A stretch of 64,000 nt of DNA from Pseudomarimonas arenosa (GCF_014841215.1 NZ_JACYTR010000002.1:124001-188000); one strand, 5' to 3'; counted from the stretch's first letter, positions 1 through 9,566 are shown. Translations and numbers: made by a program. The notes: generated by a model from the letters alone, not told the origin.

Positions 1-402
1 CGCACCGCGTTCGATGAGACGCCGTCGGGCATCTCGCGATGACTCGGGGTCAAACGTCGACAGAACTGGAAGGATGCCGGTGTCGGCCGCCAGCGCTGGA
101 ATCCAGACGTGTCCAGCCAGACTCCCGTCGAGCCCTGGAATCTTGACCGGTGCCGATGCTTCGTCGGGCTGGGCGCAATGTAGCGCGCACGTGAGATCGG
201 CGTTCGCGTCGTCGGGACCTTGGTCCGAGCCCTCATGCTCATGGTGACAGCCCTGAGCACCGGCCACTTCGAGGCCCGCGTGCCCACCGGCGTCCTGCTC
301 TGTTGCGCAGAGATGGGCCGCCGCCACCCACTGACTGAATAGCAGGGAAAGCAGTACGCAGATCGCGACCTTTGTACGGAACCGGGCGAGCCTTCTGTTC
401 AC
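1..402 (-). CDS. Secreted His/Cys-rich protein, C-terminus beyond the window edge
   Basis: An open frame runs from a GTG at 402 to the left edge of the window, giving 134 residues with no stop. The N-terminus is a plain signal peptide (basic start, a hydrophobic stretch around AICVLLSLLF, cleavage near WVAAA). The following region is rich in His, Cys, Glu and Asp (QGCHHEHEG, then CALHC), as in small periplasmic metal-binding or metal-resistance proteins. I do not recognise a named family. The GTG is chosen because the upstream codons contain no other start. An ACCTT/AAGGT dyad lies about 30 bases upstream, which fits metal control, but this is inference. The gene cannot be fully judged because it is cut by the window. 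Confidence 0.5.
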   Translation of the reverse strand, partial: MNRRLARFRTKVAICVLLSLLFSQWVAAAHLCATEQDAGGHAGLEVAGAQGCHHEHEGSDQGPDDANADLTCALHCAQPDEASAPVKIPGLDGSLAGHVWIPALAADTGILPVLSTFDPESSRDARRRLIERGA

Positions 403-431
403 TTCGACATGCTCGTTACGCTGACGGAGAC

Positions 432-451
432 ACCTTACGCCGCATGAAGGT
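432..451. promoter_or_regulatory. Dyad ACCTT-N10-AAGGT, possible MerR-family operator
   Basis: A 5-bp inverted repeat with a 10-base spacer lies between the secreted His/Cys-rich gene (minus) and the integrase remnant (plus). CueR/MerR-type operators have similar ACCTT...AAGGT arms with a total length near 20. I could not find a convincing pair of -35 and -10 boxes spaced 19 bases around it, so the assignment is weak. Confidence 0.25.
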
Positions 452-548
452 AAAGCGATTTGACCAGGATCAAGTGCTTGAGGTAGCGATCTGAGTGCGG
501 TCTGGCCCCGTGGTATCGTGCCTCTCGATATTCTCAATGGCCCTCTTT

Positions 549-857
549 ATGGCCCTGGAACGTTATCTAGCCGCCGCCCCACGATCGAACAAGCGACTTG
601 GCTACGCACAGGCGCCCCGGCACTTTGAGCAAGATAGGGGTGGACTGCTTCCCGCCGCTCCGGCTGCCATTGCTGAATTTCTGGCGCACTACGCAGGTTC
701 GCGTGCTAACAACACCCTCCAACGGCGACTGGCAGCACTGGGGCAGTGGTATACACGGCAAGGGTTTGCCAACCCAACCAAGGGCCTACAGGTCAGGCAG
801 TCATTAAACGGTATCCGGCCTGCCTTGTATCATCATGACGTACCCTTCCGCGCTTAG
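549..857 (+). pseudogene. N-terminal remnant of a tyrosine recombinase
   Basis: This frame encodes ALERYLAAAPRSNKRLGYAQ and continues for about 90 residues that match the N-terminal core-binding (SAM-like) part of the intact recombinase starting at 835. Shared landmarks are ALERYLAAA, YAQA.RHFE, GGLLP, YAG and the final R.SLNGIR. It stops before any catalytic domain and ends inside the start of the next gene. It is a diverged tandem copy of the first third of the integrase, left by duplication or by loss of an older integrase, and cannot act as a recombinase. Confidence 0.7.
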
Positions 858-1806
858 CGTCATGACCGCATTGGAACGCTACTTGGCTGCCGCGACTCGG
901 AAGAATACCGAGATCAGCTACGCGCAAGCGATCCGACATTTCGAGCGGGAGTTTGGCGGACTTCTGCCGACCAGTTCAGAGATCGTCGCGCAGTATCTCG
1001 CGACCTATGCGGGCCTCCTATCCGACAGCACACTGCGCCAGCGCTTGTCCGCGTTGGCGCAGTGGCACTGCAGCCATGGGTTCGTCGACCCGACTCGAGA
1101 CGAACTCGTGCGAAAGACGTTGCGCGGAATTCGTGCGATCCATCCGCGCGCGCAAAAGCAAGCTAAGCCGATCCAACTGGTCGTCCTCGAACGCATCGAT
1201 GCGCATTGTCGAGAGGTGGCCCACGAAGCCCGTGAGTGCGGCGATCGGAGCTGCAAGCTGCGAGCCGTTCGCGACCGAGCGCTGGTCCTGCTCGGCTTTT
1301 GGCGCGCATTTCGGGCCGACGATCTCGCAAACCTCCAGATTGAGCACGTGAGCATGCGTGCCAGTGAGGGCATGGCACTCTTCGTCCCGACGTCAAAGGC
1401 GGACCGCGAGAATTTGGGACGTGCTATCCAAGTGCCCGCGCTGACGAGGTTGTGTCCTGTGGAGGCGATGGCCGAATGGATCGCGGCGTCCGAACTTCAA
1501 GCCGGACCGGTATTTCGGCGTGTCGATCGATGGGGACGGCCGGGTCGGCAGGCGATGAACCCCAAGAGCTTCCTCCCATTGTTGCGCCGTCTGCTTGCCG
1601 AAGCGGGTGTGGATGCCTCGGATCGCTACTCAAGCCACTCCCTTCGCCGTGGGTTTTCCGGCTGGGCCACTGGCAATGGCTGGGATCTCAAGACTTTGAT
1701 GGAGTACGTCGGATGGCGCGACATCCAGTCTGCCGCACGCTATGTGGATCCCATCCTCAGCGACAAGCAACGACTTGAGGCGGGTTTAGAAAAACGTAAC
1801 GGTTAG
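835..1806 (+). CDS. Tyrosine recombinase / phage-type integrase
   Basis: A 323-residue site-specific recombinase. Residues about 10-105 form the N-terminal DNA-binding domain and about 140-315 the catalytic domain. The active-site set is visible: R160 in AFRADDL, a Lys near 188 in TSKAD, the H268-x-x-R271 box in HSLRR, W294 in place of the second His in VGW, and the nucleophile Y303 in ARYVDP. The length is normal for the XerC/D-like integrase family. ATG 835 is used; ATG 862 is an alternative because neither has a clear ribosome binding site. A broken copy of its N-terminus lies directly upstream. It may have inserted an earlier element here. It is unrelated to the recombinase cluster at 36-42 kb, and no attachment site was found. 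Confidence 0.85.
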   Translation: MTYPSALSVMTALERYLAAATRKNTEISYAQAIRHFEREFGGLLPTSSEIVAQYLATYAGLLSDSTLRQRLSALAQWHCSHGFVDPTRDELVRKTLRGIRAIHPRAQKQAKPIQLVVLERIDAHCREVAHEARECGDRSCKLRAVRDRALVLLGFWRAFRADDLANLQIEHVSMRASEGMALFVPTSKADRENLGRAIQVPALTRLCPVEAMAEWIAASELQAGPVFRRVDRWGRPGRQAMNPKSFLPLLRRLLAEAGVDASDRYSSHSLRRGFSGWATGNGWDLKTLMEYVGWRDIQSAARYVDPILSDKQRLEAGLEKRNG

Positions 1807-1905
1807 CGGAAGCACGCACACAACAACCGCTGCCCACCTAGTTGCGGGCAACGGTTGTGCGACGCGATCAGTGTTCAAATAGCACGCTCGGAATTTCCGC
1901 CGCCG

Positions 1906-2658
1906 TCACATGATGAAGGCGCCTTGATCCGCATAGCCCAACGGCTCAACGGTAGCGTCAGCCAAGCCTGACAGCGCTGCGCGTTTGCAGCTGAACTCCT
2001 CACCACCGTCCATCAACCACGCGCCCAGTCGCCTTTCCAGCCACCCATGCGCAATGGCAGTGCCATCTCCAAGACCATAAGCACGGTCCGGCATGACGTC
2101 CCGACTGTGTGGCTGAAACACCACGTGCAAAGCCAATTCGTCTCCGCTGATGGCGGTGACAGTCGCGGCAGCAGGAATGTCGTCGGCAAACTCAAACTCA
2201 TAGTTCCCGGGTGCCCCGCCATTCCGGCCAGGCGCGCTACCAGGCCACCAATCCTCGCGGGGCGCCAGCCCGAACACGCGTTGTTGAAGTCCAGCGTTAA
2301 TGGCGGACACCATCAAATTGCGCCAAGCCATCCAACGAACCCCTCGCTTTTTGCGCAGCGAATACGTTCGAAACGGTGAGTACGATCGGTCGAGTTCAGG
2401 CAGTAGCCTGAGCCCATCAGGGACCTGGTAGCCCAATTGACGCAGACGGCCCGCTAAACGGGCGTTGTCGGGTTTCTGAACCTCGGCGGTGACCCCGACC
2501 GATAGCGCAGCGCGGAGTGCCGCGTGCGACTTGAACCCCAGAGCTGCAGCAACTGCCTCGCTCATGTGAGACGAGGACACGCCGCACACGCCTCGCTGGG
2601 CGCGGGCTTTCAAGTTGCGAAGAGCCGACTCAGTAACGAAGAAAGTACTTCCAGGCAT
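1906..2658 (-). CDS. Uncharacterised 250-residue protein
   Basis: I do not recognise this protein. The ATG at 2658 is chosen because TGAGGA lies about 7 bases upstream; the frame itself is open further out. The protein begins MPGSTFFVTESALRNL and has an early segment (SEAVAAALGFKSHAALRAAL) that looks like a short helical DNA- or protein-binding unit of the kind found in 'glyoxalase-associated' and plasmid-borne unknowns. The C-terminal half is Trp-rich and acidic. No signal peptide or membrane segment is visible. It ends 100 bases from the integrase stop and points towards it, so it does not share that gene's transcript. Standing between an integrase and the TcmP pair, it is probably island cargo. 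Confidence 0.6.
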   Translation of the reverse strand: MPGSTFFVTESALRNLKARAQRGVCGVSSSHMSEAVAAALGFKSHAALRAALSVGVTAEVQKPDNARLAGRLRQLGYQVPDGLRLLPELDRSYSPFRTYSLRKKRGVRWMAWRNLMVSAINAGLQQRVFGLAPREDWWPGSAPGRNGGAPGNYEFEFADDIPAAATVTAISGDELALHVVFQPHSRDVMPDRAYGLGDGTAIAHGWLERRLGAWLMDGGEEFSCKRAALSGLADATVEPLGYADQGAFIM

Positions 2659-2911
2659 GCCGAATTCCTCAATGCATGGTCGAAGTCTGCCGATTACGCA
2701 TCGACCGGAGGATAGGCACGGTCGCGAGACGTTGCGTTGCATCGACGTCGTTTAACCCGGCAGCAGGTTCAGCGTGACGCGGCTGTGCCGCCAGCATAGC
2801 GCACGGAACTGCCGCCGTCAGTAGATCGGAGGGCAGCGTAGGCGGGCCGAGAGCACGTAGACGTCAGGGCTGTTGAAACTGATCTCGTCTCGCGGCCATC
2901 AAGGTCGACAA

Positions 2912-4198
2912 CTAATCCAGAGGCTTCAGAAAGTGAAACGTCTTCTGTGCCGCTGGGAGCAGTTGATCCTTGTCGGTGATGGTGGACGCTTTGAAGCGCC
3001 TGGCGCCGTCCGTTCCAACGACTTCGATTTCCTTGTGCTGAACGAGCCGCTCCAGCGCGTGCTTGTAACGAGCGCTGTCGGCAGGCGACAAGTTGCAGGT
3101 CGTGGCGAACAGTTCGCCAAATGATAGCCCTTCATCGTGCGCATAGATGAGCTGAGGCAACTGCTCCATTAGGCTGCTGACACTGGACTCGCCTGCGATG
3201 TCATCAAAACAGAAACCAAATGCTGCCTGCCCGGTGAAAGCTCGATCGCGATCTGCGCTGTAGCCCAGCACTCGAAACATATCGATGCCAGCGCCACCAT
3301 AGTGAATGAAATGGTTGTTCTTGCTCCAGTGCACTCGGGCCATCACGTCCCGGGCCCTCGGATGTTGCGACAAGTGCACGAGCCAGTAGTCGCCGTGGCC
3401 CTCGGTTCGGATGAAGAAGAGCGTGTAGAAGCGCGCGCCGCATGCTTCGACCAATTCTCGGTAGAGGCAGCTTTGAATGTACAGCCGCCAGTCTTTCTCG
3501 TTTCGTTTGATGTCGTCTATCGTGCGCCCCCGAAGTACGTCCGGGATTCCGATGTCGGTGAGCGTTTTCCTTGTCGCCGGGGAATCGCTCGCGTAAGTGA
3601 GAAACGAATCAACGTTGAAAGTCAAGATCACTTCAGCTGCTGGAAGCACATCAAAAATGCCACGGATCTGCGCAGTGGGTACTTCAGAGTAGCCGTATTG
3701 GTCTAGCAGGAAGATGGAACGCCCTGATTTGGGTGACTTCTTGGCGATGAATTGAAGAATGGGCTCGATCTGCGTTTCAAAGGCGCTGTTAATCAAGTGA
3801 ATATCGCGCCCGATGCGCTCGCCGTACCCTTGATCGATCAGCGTCCGCTGCAGCGAGGCGTGCGCGTTGCGGTCGACTTCAACGAAGAAGTAGTCGATAT
3901 CCATGTGCAATGGCTTCTGGCGACCGTGGTTGAGCATCTCGGCCGCTGACTTGGCGGATTCAAGTAGCGCGAAAGGCGATCCATAAATGGTTTCCCGTGT
4001 TGCGTCGTGTCTGTAGATTCCGCCACCCGCAAAGCCGTCGACCAAGGTCACGCGCAGTTGATCCTGCTGTGGTGACACTACCAGCGTTTGAATGTAGTTG
4101 AGCAAGTAGGCCCGCAGAACATCATGCTTGGCGACGCTGTGTTGCTGAATGATGGCGGGTGAACCATCCGCCGGCCATTCGTAGGGCTTTCGCGCCAT
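2912..4198 (-). CDS. tcmP: Three-Cys-motif partner protein TcmP
   Basis: A 428-residue protein with the features of the TcmP family, which is regularly found beside a three-Cys-motif (DUF5131) protein and has no settled function. The N-terminal half carries VTLVDGFAGGG (about residues 50-60), which resembles a SAM-methyltransferase motif I, and later IFLLDQYGY, placed where a catalytic D-P-x-[YF]-type motif would be. The C-terminal quarter looks like a winged-helix segment (LFATTCNLSPADSARYKHAL). Start ATG 4198 has GGGAG 6 bases upstream. It lies 14 bases after the DUF5131 gene in one operon, the arrangement that defines the family. Inference: the pair modifies a nucleic acid, perhaps in defence. 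Confidence 0.85.
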   Translation of the reverse strand: MARKPYEWPADGSPAIIQQHSVAKHDVLRAYLLNYIQTLVVSPQQDQLRVTLVDGFAGGGIYRHDATRETIYGSPFALLESAKSAAEMLNHGRQKPLHMDIDYFFVEVDRNAHASLQRTLIDQGYGERIGRDIHLINSAFETQIEPILQFIAKKSPKSGRSIFLLDQYGYSEVPTAQIRGIFDVLPAAEVILTFNVDSFLTYASDSPATRKTLTDIGIPDVLRGRTIDDIKRNEKDWRLYIQSCLYRELVEACGARFYTLFFIRTEGHGDYWLVHLSQHPRARDVMARVHWSKNNHFIHYGGAGIDMFRVLGYSADRDRAFTGQAAFGFCFDDIAGESSVSSLMEQLPQLIYAHDEGLSFGELFATTCNLSPADSARYKHALERLVQHKEIEVVGTDGARRFKASTITDKDQLLPAAQKTFHFLKPLD

Positions 4199-4212
4199 CG
4201 TTGGCTCCCTGG

Positions 4213-4953
4213 CTAGAACGCGTGAGCGGGCATTTCATCCCAGGTGCGGCCGTTGAGCAATCGCCCATTCTTGGATTTGGCTCGACGCTTGCCGTCGGCG
4301 CCCCAGCCGCCCCATTGCTTGAAGAAGAACGCCACGTCCTGGTCTGCGCACTGAATGCGCACCGCGTCCGCCCATTCCGGTTTCATGGGCCGAGCCTTGG
4401 GGCCGGATTCTCCGCCCACGATGACCCAATGAATGTCGCGCAGGTCGAGAACACCCACATCCTCCAGCAGCGGTTCAACCGACAAAAACCGAATTCGCGC
4501 AGGGACCTCACGCAAGTAGTCGATGCGAGGCACGCCGTGGCGTCGGTTTTCGACTGATACCCCGAGCCATACATTGGAAGGAACCGCCCGAGTGCGGAAG
4601 AACCGAGCCATGCGCGCGGCGCGCTTAGTCAGAATCTGATAGTGGTGCCGTGGCGTATCAGCAATAACGCCAAAGACTTGCTCGATGTAGGCGTCGGGAA
4701 CCTTGTCGTGGAACAGATCCGACATCGAATTGACGAAGTACACCGTCGGCTTCTGGCGCCTGTGCGGATCCGCCAAGCGCTCCGGAATGAGCCTCAGCGC
4801 AAAGCCATTCTCGTAGCCGGCGGTGCCCATAGCTTGTAGTCGCTTGGCCATCGTCTCGGCATAGCAGTGTTTACAGCCGGCAGAGAGTTTTGTGCACCCA
4901 ACGATCGGGTTCCAGGTCTGCTCGGTCCATTCGATTTTCGAGGTGGTGGTCAT
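4213..4953 (-). CDS. Three-Cys-motif DUF5131 (phage Gp37/Gp68) family protein
   Basis: A 246-residue member of the Gp37/Gp68 (DUF5131) family, which has a radical-SAM-like fold. The N-terminus IEWTEQTWNP leads to C20-x6-C27-x2-C30 (GCTKLSAGCKHCY), the three-Cys motif expected to hold an iron-sulfur cluster. Later landmarks are VYFVNSMSDLFHD, QILTKR, WLGVSVEN and WVIVGGESGPKARPM, all typical of the family. ATG 4953 is preferred over the longer frame because GGAG lies 8 bases before it. It is the first gene of a two-gene operon with tcmP. The divergent XRE gene on the other side of the intergenic promoter is the likely regulator. The substrate of the family is not known. Confidence 0.88.
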   Translation of the reverse strand: MTTTSKIEWTEQTWNPIVGCTKLSAGCKHCYAETMAKRLQAMGTAGYENGFALRLIPERLADPHRRQKPTVYFVNSMSDLFHDKVPDAYIEQVFGVIADTPRHHYQILTKRAARMARFFRTRAVPSNVWLGVSVENRRHGVPRIDYLREVPARIRFLSVEPLLEDVGVLDLRDIHWVIVGGESGPKARPMKPEWADAVRIQCADQDVAFFFKQWGGWGADGKRRAKSKNGRLLNGRTWDEMPAHAF

Positions 4954-5036
4954 GACGGCCGCTCCAAGACTACACCGAACAATCCAAGACGGAGATCTCA
5001 TCGTCTGCGACGTTGGGTGGCGCCAAGATGGATTCT

Positions 5037-5066
5037 ATGCGCATACTTATAACAGCTTATGCGCAT
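5037..5066. promoter_or_regulatory. Paired ATGCGCAT palindromes in the tcmP-operon/XRE intergenic region
   Basis: The perfect 8-bp palindrome ATGCGCAT occurs at 5037-5044 and again at 5059-5066, 14 bases apart, with an AT-rich TTATAA between. The second copy includes the ATG of the XRE gene. The arrangement suggests a two-site operator for the XRE protein that controls both divergent transcripts. TATAAC at 5048-5053 would place a plus-strand transcript start at or near the ATG, so the XRE message may be leaderless. Confidence 0.5.
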
Positions 5067-5427
5067 TTCGTCTAAACAACTCAATGTGGCTGTCGCCGCA
5101 TCGCAGGCCCAAGATTTAGGGCACGCGATCGATCGCTGGCGAAACTCCCAGGGACTGACGCAAGCGCAACTCAGGCAGACAGCGAAAGTGTCGCAGGGGC
5201 AACTCAGTCGCATTCTCGCGGGCCGCTTTAGACGCGCATCACCCGCGGTTCATCGACTGTGTCGCGCCGCCGGCATCGACTTGTCACAACGCCTTTCAGA
5301 CTCGATACGAGAAGACTGGGGCGCCAATCTTGAGCGGGCCCTTCACCGAAGTTGGGACGGTACCCCGCAGCATGCTCGCGAGCTGATACGGCTATTGGGC
5401 ATTGCGAGGGCTCTACGAAGTCCCTAG
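5059..5427 (+). CDS. XRE-type helix-turn-helix regulator
   Basis: A 122-residue DNA-binding protein. The HTH spans roughly residues 25-70: AIDRWRNSQGLTQAQLRQTA, then SQGQLSRILAGRFRRASP, the classic Cro/C1 spacing with a recognition helix around QLSRILAG. The C-terminal 50 residues are helical and may give dimerisation. It is transcribed away from the DUF5131-tcmP operon and shares a 105-base intergenic region with it. No Shine-Dalgarno is visible before ATG 5059; GTG 5086 is another possible start. Likely role, by position, is control of the TcmP pair and of itself through the ATGCGCAT sites. Confidence 0.75.
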   Translation: MRISSKQLNVAVAASQAQDLGHAIDRWRNSQGLTQAQLRQTAKVSQGQLSRILAGRFRRASPAVHRLCRAAGIDLSQRLSDSIREDWGANLERALHRSWDGTPQHARELIRLLGIARALRSP

Positions 5428-5658
5428 AAGGACGCGGCCGAAAACACCTTTGGCTAAACGAGGCGTTATGGCATCGATCGAACGAACCTCTTACCCTCAA
5501 TTCAGACGCAACCCCGTGGTTCGGGAGATTGTCGCCGCGTAACCCACTGCGGTTGCTGCAGATTCGAGCACGGTGAAAGTGGGTCGTATCGAAGGAGTTG
5601 GCCAGCATTAGGTTGTCCCCTGGGGCACAATGTGCAGACAGCCGGTGAGCCTGGTGCC

Positions 5659-5988
5659 GTGACCGAGCCAGAGCGCCCGCTTGGTCGCGTGCGCAAGTAC
5701 GGGGCGGATGACGTCGATCGCGTTCGCTTCATCAAATCGGCCCAAAGCCTGGGCTTCAGCCTGCAGGAAGTGGCGCAATTGCTCGCACTGGAAGATGGCA
5801 CGCACTGCGATGAGGCTGCCGCCATGGCCGCACTTCGATTGGCGGACGTGCGCGCCAAACTGGATGACTTGTCCCGCATCGAGTCAGCATTGGCGCGATT
5901 GCTCAAGCAGTGCCGTTCGACACATGGATCAGTGTCATGCCCACTGATCGCATCGCTTCGTCAGACTCAGCCTCCGGCCGCGCCCTGA
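5659..5988 (+). pseudogene. merR: merR remnant lacking the DNA-binding N-terminus
   Basis: The protein read from about 5659 (VTEPERPLGRVRKYG, then VRFIKSAQSLGFSLQEVAQL, DGTHCDEAAAM, a long dimerisation helix, and CRSTHGSVSCPLIASL) matches mercury-type MerR from residue ~38 to the end. The three effector cysteines expected in MerR (one in THC, one before the loop, one in SCPL) are present. The first ~38 residues, which hold most of the winged helix-turn-helix, are missing: the sequence upstream of GTG 5659 is unrelated. No merT, merP or merA gene follows. The gene is therefore cut at its 5' end and should not bind DNA as MerR does, although a short product from ATG 5632 or GTG 5659 could be made. 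Confidence 0.75.
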
Positions 5989-6039
5989 TCTCTCCCCATG
6001 CGGGCGGCGTCGTTAAGCCCGGCAACCCAAGGATCACCC

Positions 6040-6372
6040 ATGGAACTGTTCAAGATTTTCGGGCTGTTCGTCGCCACCGCGCTGGCCGAGATCGTCGGCT
6101 GCTACCTACCCTATCTCTGGTTGAAGCACGATCGCTCGGCGTGGTTGCTGCTGCCGGCGGCGGCAAGCCTGGCGCTGTTTGTCTGGCTGCTGACGCTTCA
6201 CCCGCATGCCGCTGGCCGTGTCTACGCCGCCTACGGTGGCGTCTATATCGGTGTTGCCCTGGTTTGGCTTTGGGTCGTGGACGCCGTTCGCCCGACATGG
6301 ACTGACGCCCTCGGCACCTCGGTGTGCCTGCTCGGTGCCGGCATCATCGTGCTCGGCGCGAAGTCCGCGTAG
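6040..6372 (+). CDS. ynfA: YnfA/UPF0060 family small membrane protein
   Basis: A 110-residue integral membrane protein with four hydrophobic segments ([71 protein letters not shown]). The signature Glu in [12 protein letters not shown] and the [10 protein letters not shown] region mark the UPF0060/YnfA family, related to small multidrug transporters. ATG 6040 is used because AAGGA sits 7 bases upstream; a longer in-frame start at 5998 has none. It follows the merR remnant by 51 bases. The family often rides on transposons with metal-resistance genes, and here it sits next to a Tn3 transposase, so it is probably transposon cargo. Confidence 0.85.
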   Translation: MELFKIFGLFVATALAEIVGCYLPYLWLKHDRSAWLLLPAAASLALFVWLLTLHPHAAGRVYAAYGGVYIGVALVWLWVVDAVRPTWTDALGTSVCLLGAGIIVLGAKSA

Positions 6373-6424
6373 CTGCGAGCACCTCGACCTTACCTGCTGC
6401 TTCAATCGCGGGTGCGGTGTTCAG

Positions 6425-9385
6425 TCAAGACGCACGATCGAGTGGCAATCGTGCGTCCATGTCAAGATCGAAGCGACCGTATGGATTCACGTGCACGTAG
6501 AAGAGCGGCGTGAGGCCGCGACGATCCTCAGTCGTCAAGCGCTGGCGCCACGCAGGCTCCTTCATCACCGATTGAATCATCAGAGTGTTCACGTACACCA
6601 GGCTCAACTGCAGAAGGTGCAGCGCCAGCACTGATATCTCCTGGTCTTCCAAACGGTTGGTGGCGACCTCACCGCTCTTGCCGTAGAAGATGAAGCCGTT
6701 TGCGCTGTTCCAGTTCTCCACCACGTTGAGGCCCTCGTGAATCTCTCGGCGCAGGCCTTCGGAATGCAGGTAGCGGCAGAGAAAGACGGTCTTCACCGCA
6801 CGGCCCAACTCAGCTAGCGCTGCGTAGGTCGGATGCTGGGCGTTCGTTCGGGTGAATCGACGCAGGATGGACTCGGAATCCGCGGTACCCAGGCGCAACG
6901 CCGTGGCGTACTTCACCATCTCGTCGTACTGCTGCGAGATCAGCTCCCAGTTGATCGGGCGCGTCAGAATGGGCTGGAGCGCTGGATACAGCGACCCGGC
7001 ACCCGACTCAGGCAAATACAGTCGCTGCCGATTGATGGCCTTCAGGCGAGGCAGGAGCTCAAAGCCGAGCAGGTGACTGAACGCGAAGGCCACTTCACTC
7101 TGGCCATGCGTATCGACGTAGTTCTTCTCGACCGTCATGTCTGTACAGTGCCGCAGCACCCCCTCCATCATCGCGGCGACTTCCGATGACGAGCAGCGCT
7201 TCAACTGCGAGTGGATGCAGACCGACTTCTTCTCGACATGCCAGTAAATCATCACCCCACGCCCGCCGTAGCGAATGTGCCACTCAGTCATCAGGTTCTG
7301 GTCCCAGGCGCCGAACTTCTTCGAGTCGGAGGCGCAGGCCGTGGTGCCTTCCCCCCACAGCTCCACCTGGCGAATGGCGAAAATAGCGTTCACAACACGG
7401 GCAATGGCATCGCGCAGCGCGGACTTGTGAATGAAGCGGCGACGCGTGTAGAGCAGCTCTTTGTAGGTAATGGCGGTGTCGCCGGCCAGCACACGCTTTA
7501 GCCCCGCGTTGGTCCCCAGACCGTAAAGGCAGAGCAGCAGCCGACGCTGAATCTCGGTGCGCTCCAAAGCCTCGCGCGAGGCGGCGGTCTTGAACGCCGC
7601 AGTGAACCCAATGCGCAGTTCCGCTTCCTTCAGCACGTCTAGAAGACCGGTGGCTGGCCACCGGGCAAGAATGCGCTCCTTCATCGCCGCGAGGTTGGGT
7701 GGCTCGACCTGGGGATCAAGCGGCGAAACGCTCAATCGGTGCGGCCCGCGTTGCAGGACTCTCACACCGGGATTGCTGGGCATTCCCTTGTTGAGCAGCG
7801 CCAGCCCTTCCTTCATCGCACGCTGGAGATCGGCGATCAGCGGCTCGGGCGCATCGACCAGCTTCAGCGCCGCGTAGTACTCCGCGCGATTCTCGGCGTA
7901 GTCCTTCGGTAGATCCTCGTCCGGATTGCGGAACCGATCCGCTCCTTCGACCCAGATCTCCTTGCTGCGAAGGGCATCACGAAGGGACTGCAGCACGCAG
8001 ATCTCGTAGTTGATGCGATTGATGCGCCGATCACCATTGGGTGCGGTCTCGATCACGATCTCTTGCCACTTCGGCTTGATCACCCCATCGACCGGCAGAT
8101 TGTCGCTCACGGCGAAGAACTGGAAGCGCTTGCCGCGGTTCGCTTGCAGCAGAGCCAACGCATCCATGATGGGGCGATACGCACTGTTGTTGCTTCGGAA
8201 GGGCAGCGCGTCGAGCAGCAGCGGCAGCATGCGGCGGTAGTGGTTGCTGTAGGAGGCGCGCATCACAGTATGGACAACGGTCCGGAACAGCGGGCCACTG
8301 GACTTGAACTCCTTGACCAGGTCGCGCAGGGTCTGCTCGCCCACGACCGGATACAGCACCTCCTGCACGACGCCGTCGGGGTGGTCGACCGCGGCCTCCG
8401 CAAGCTTGAAGAGCACGGTCGTCTTGCCGCGCACGCGCCGGAAATCCTCGAACATCTCTTTTTCGACCCGGTGCTCGGCCGACGCGCCGATGCGGTGAAC
8501 AGTGTGGATCAGCAATTCCACCAGTCCGTCCAGTATCTCTCGGCGCCTTTGCCAGCAGAACGTAGCCAACATCGCGTGGCGAACGGAGTCCACGCGAAGC
8601 CGCAGATCGCTGGGCGGCTCGGTGGCCACGCGTCGCCGATACTGATCGATGACCCGAGGGGCGACGTCGGAAAGCAGGTCCTTGGGAAGCTCCAAGCGAT
8701 CTATGGTTCTGAGTTTGGCGACCTCTTCGAACATCGTATCGAGGCTGGGACGTCGAGGGTCCGACTTGATCTCCCCGAGGGTCGCAGCACGGCGCGTATT
8801 GTCGACAACGGCGACGGTGTCTTCTCCGCTATCGGCGCTCACCAAGCGGTCGATCAATTCCTTCGCGGAATCTGAGAGCTTGCTGGCGATGCCGGCACAC
8901 AGCCCGTCTTCAAAGTTCTTGAGGGCAGAGCGGACGAAGCGCTGGCGGCTGGCCTCGGCAGGAACCTCGACGCGCTGCTCTTTGAACCAACCGATGACGA
9001 GGTCATCGAGACGGGTCGGCTCTGGCCCTCGCGTCAAGATGTCGGCAACCAGCCAATCCAACATCCGGCGGCTGTCATTGTCGTTTGCGGCATGGTACTT
9101 CAGTGCTTCACGGATCAGACTGCGATCCCTACGGGCAGTGCGGCCGTCGATGTCGTAGCCGGAGATGTGCTTGGCGTGCCCGCCGATCTGCTCGGCGACG
9201 AATCGAACAGGGATTGCGGGAATATCGCGCCGGCCCTCTGGAAAGCGGCCTTCGATCTGCAGAAACTTCAGTTGCAGCGCAAAGCCCAGGCGCCGGGCGG
9301 GTGATTTCGGCGGGAGCAAGTCCAACTCGTCGGGGCTTAGAGACCAGAACTCCTGTAGCTCATCATCGCTCCAGTTCCGCTTCAT
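6425..9385 (-). CDS. tnpA: Tn3-family transposase TnpA
   Basis: At 986 residues this is a full-length Tn3-type transposase. The N-terminus ([20 protein letters not shown], then [16 protein letters not shown]) is the usual N-terminal DNA-binding region. The catalytic DDE set of the family is visible in the last third: D in [12 protein letters not shown] (about residue 690), D in [12 protein letters not shown] (about 760) and E in [14 protein letters not shown] (about 880). It ends with [19 protein letters not shown], as family members do. GGATGG lies a few bases before ATG 9385. A hairpin (GACGCACGAT / ATCGTGCGTC, 6429-6457) covers the stop region. I could not find matching 38-bp terminal repeats, a resolvase or a res site, so the element's borders are unknown and it may be immobile alone. 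Confidence 0.93.
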   Translation of the reverse strand: MKRNWSDDELQEFWSLSPDELDLLPPKSPARRLGFALQLKFLQIEGRFPEGRRDIPAIPVRFVAEQIGGHAKHISGYDIDGRTARRDRSLIREALKYHAANDNDSRRMLDWLVADILTRGPEPTRLDDLVIGWFKEQRVEVPAEASRQRFVRSALKNFEDGLCAGIASKLSDSAKELIDRLVSADSGEDTVAVVDNTRRAATLGEIKSDPRRPSLDTMFEEVAKLRTIDRLELPKDLLSDVAPRVIDQYRRRVATEPPSDLRLRVDSVRHAMLATFCWQRRREILDGLVELLIHTVHRIGASAEHRVEKEMFEDFRRVRGKTTVLFKLAEAAVDHPDGVVQEVLYPVVGEQTLRDLVKEFKSSGPLFRTVVHTVMRASYSNHYRRMLPLLLDALPFRSNNSAYRPIMDALALLQANRGKRFQFFAVSDNLPVDGVIKPKWQEIVIETAPNGDRRINRINYEICVLQSLRDALRSKEIWVEGADRFRNPDEDLPKDYAENRAEYYAALKLVDAPEPLIADLQRAMKEGLALLNKGMPSNPGVRVLQRGPHRLSVSPLDPQVEPPNLAAMKERILARWPATGLLDVLKEAELRIGFTAAFKTAASREALERTEIQRRLLLCLYGLGTNAGLKRVLAGDTAITYKELLYTRRRFIHKSALRDAIARVVNAIFAIRQVELWGEGTTACASDSKKFGAWDQNLMTEWHIRYGGRGVMIYWHVEKKSVCIHSQLKRCSSSEVAAMMEGVLRHCTDMTVEKNYVDTHGQSEVAFAFSHLLGFELLPRLKAINRQRLYLPESGAGSLYPALQPILTRPINWELISQQYDEMVKYATALRLGTADSESILRRFTRTNAQHPTYAALAELGRAVKTVFLCRYLHSEGLRREIHEGLNVVENWNSANGFIFYGKSGEVATNRLEDQEISVLALHLLQLSLVYVNTLMIQSVMKEPAWRQRLTTEDRRGLTPLFYVHVNPYGRFDLDMDARLPLDRAS

Positions 9386-9566
9386 GCGCCCATCCGTGTA
9401 GTTCTGACTCAGAGCGCGCAGGATCGGTCAGGATTAGCGCTTTGTCCAGAATCCTCATCAGAGCAATAGGTTACAGCGGTTTTGGCCGGCTACTGCAGCT
9501 TCCCTGTCACTGGGCCCACATGGAACAGCGTCTCACAATCGTCCCGACATCTGGTTGCGAGACCCG

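Noticed and set aside
432-467. A second metal-type promoter with TTGACC near 460
   Set aside because: Spacing and -10 sequence do not fit a MerR-type promoter on either strand.
6429-6457. Hairpin GACGCACGAT/ATCGTGCGTC as a Tn3 terminal repeat
   Set aside because: It lies over the last codons of tnpA and has no T-tract and no second copy elsewhere in the block; more likely a chance or weak transcription hairpin.
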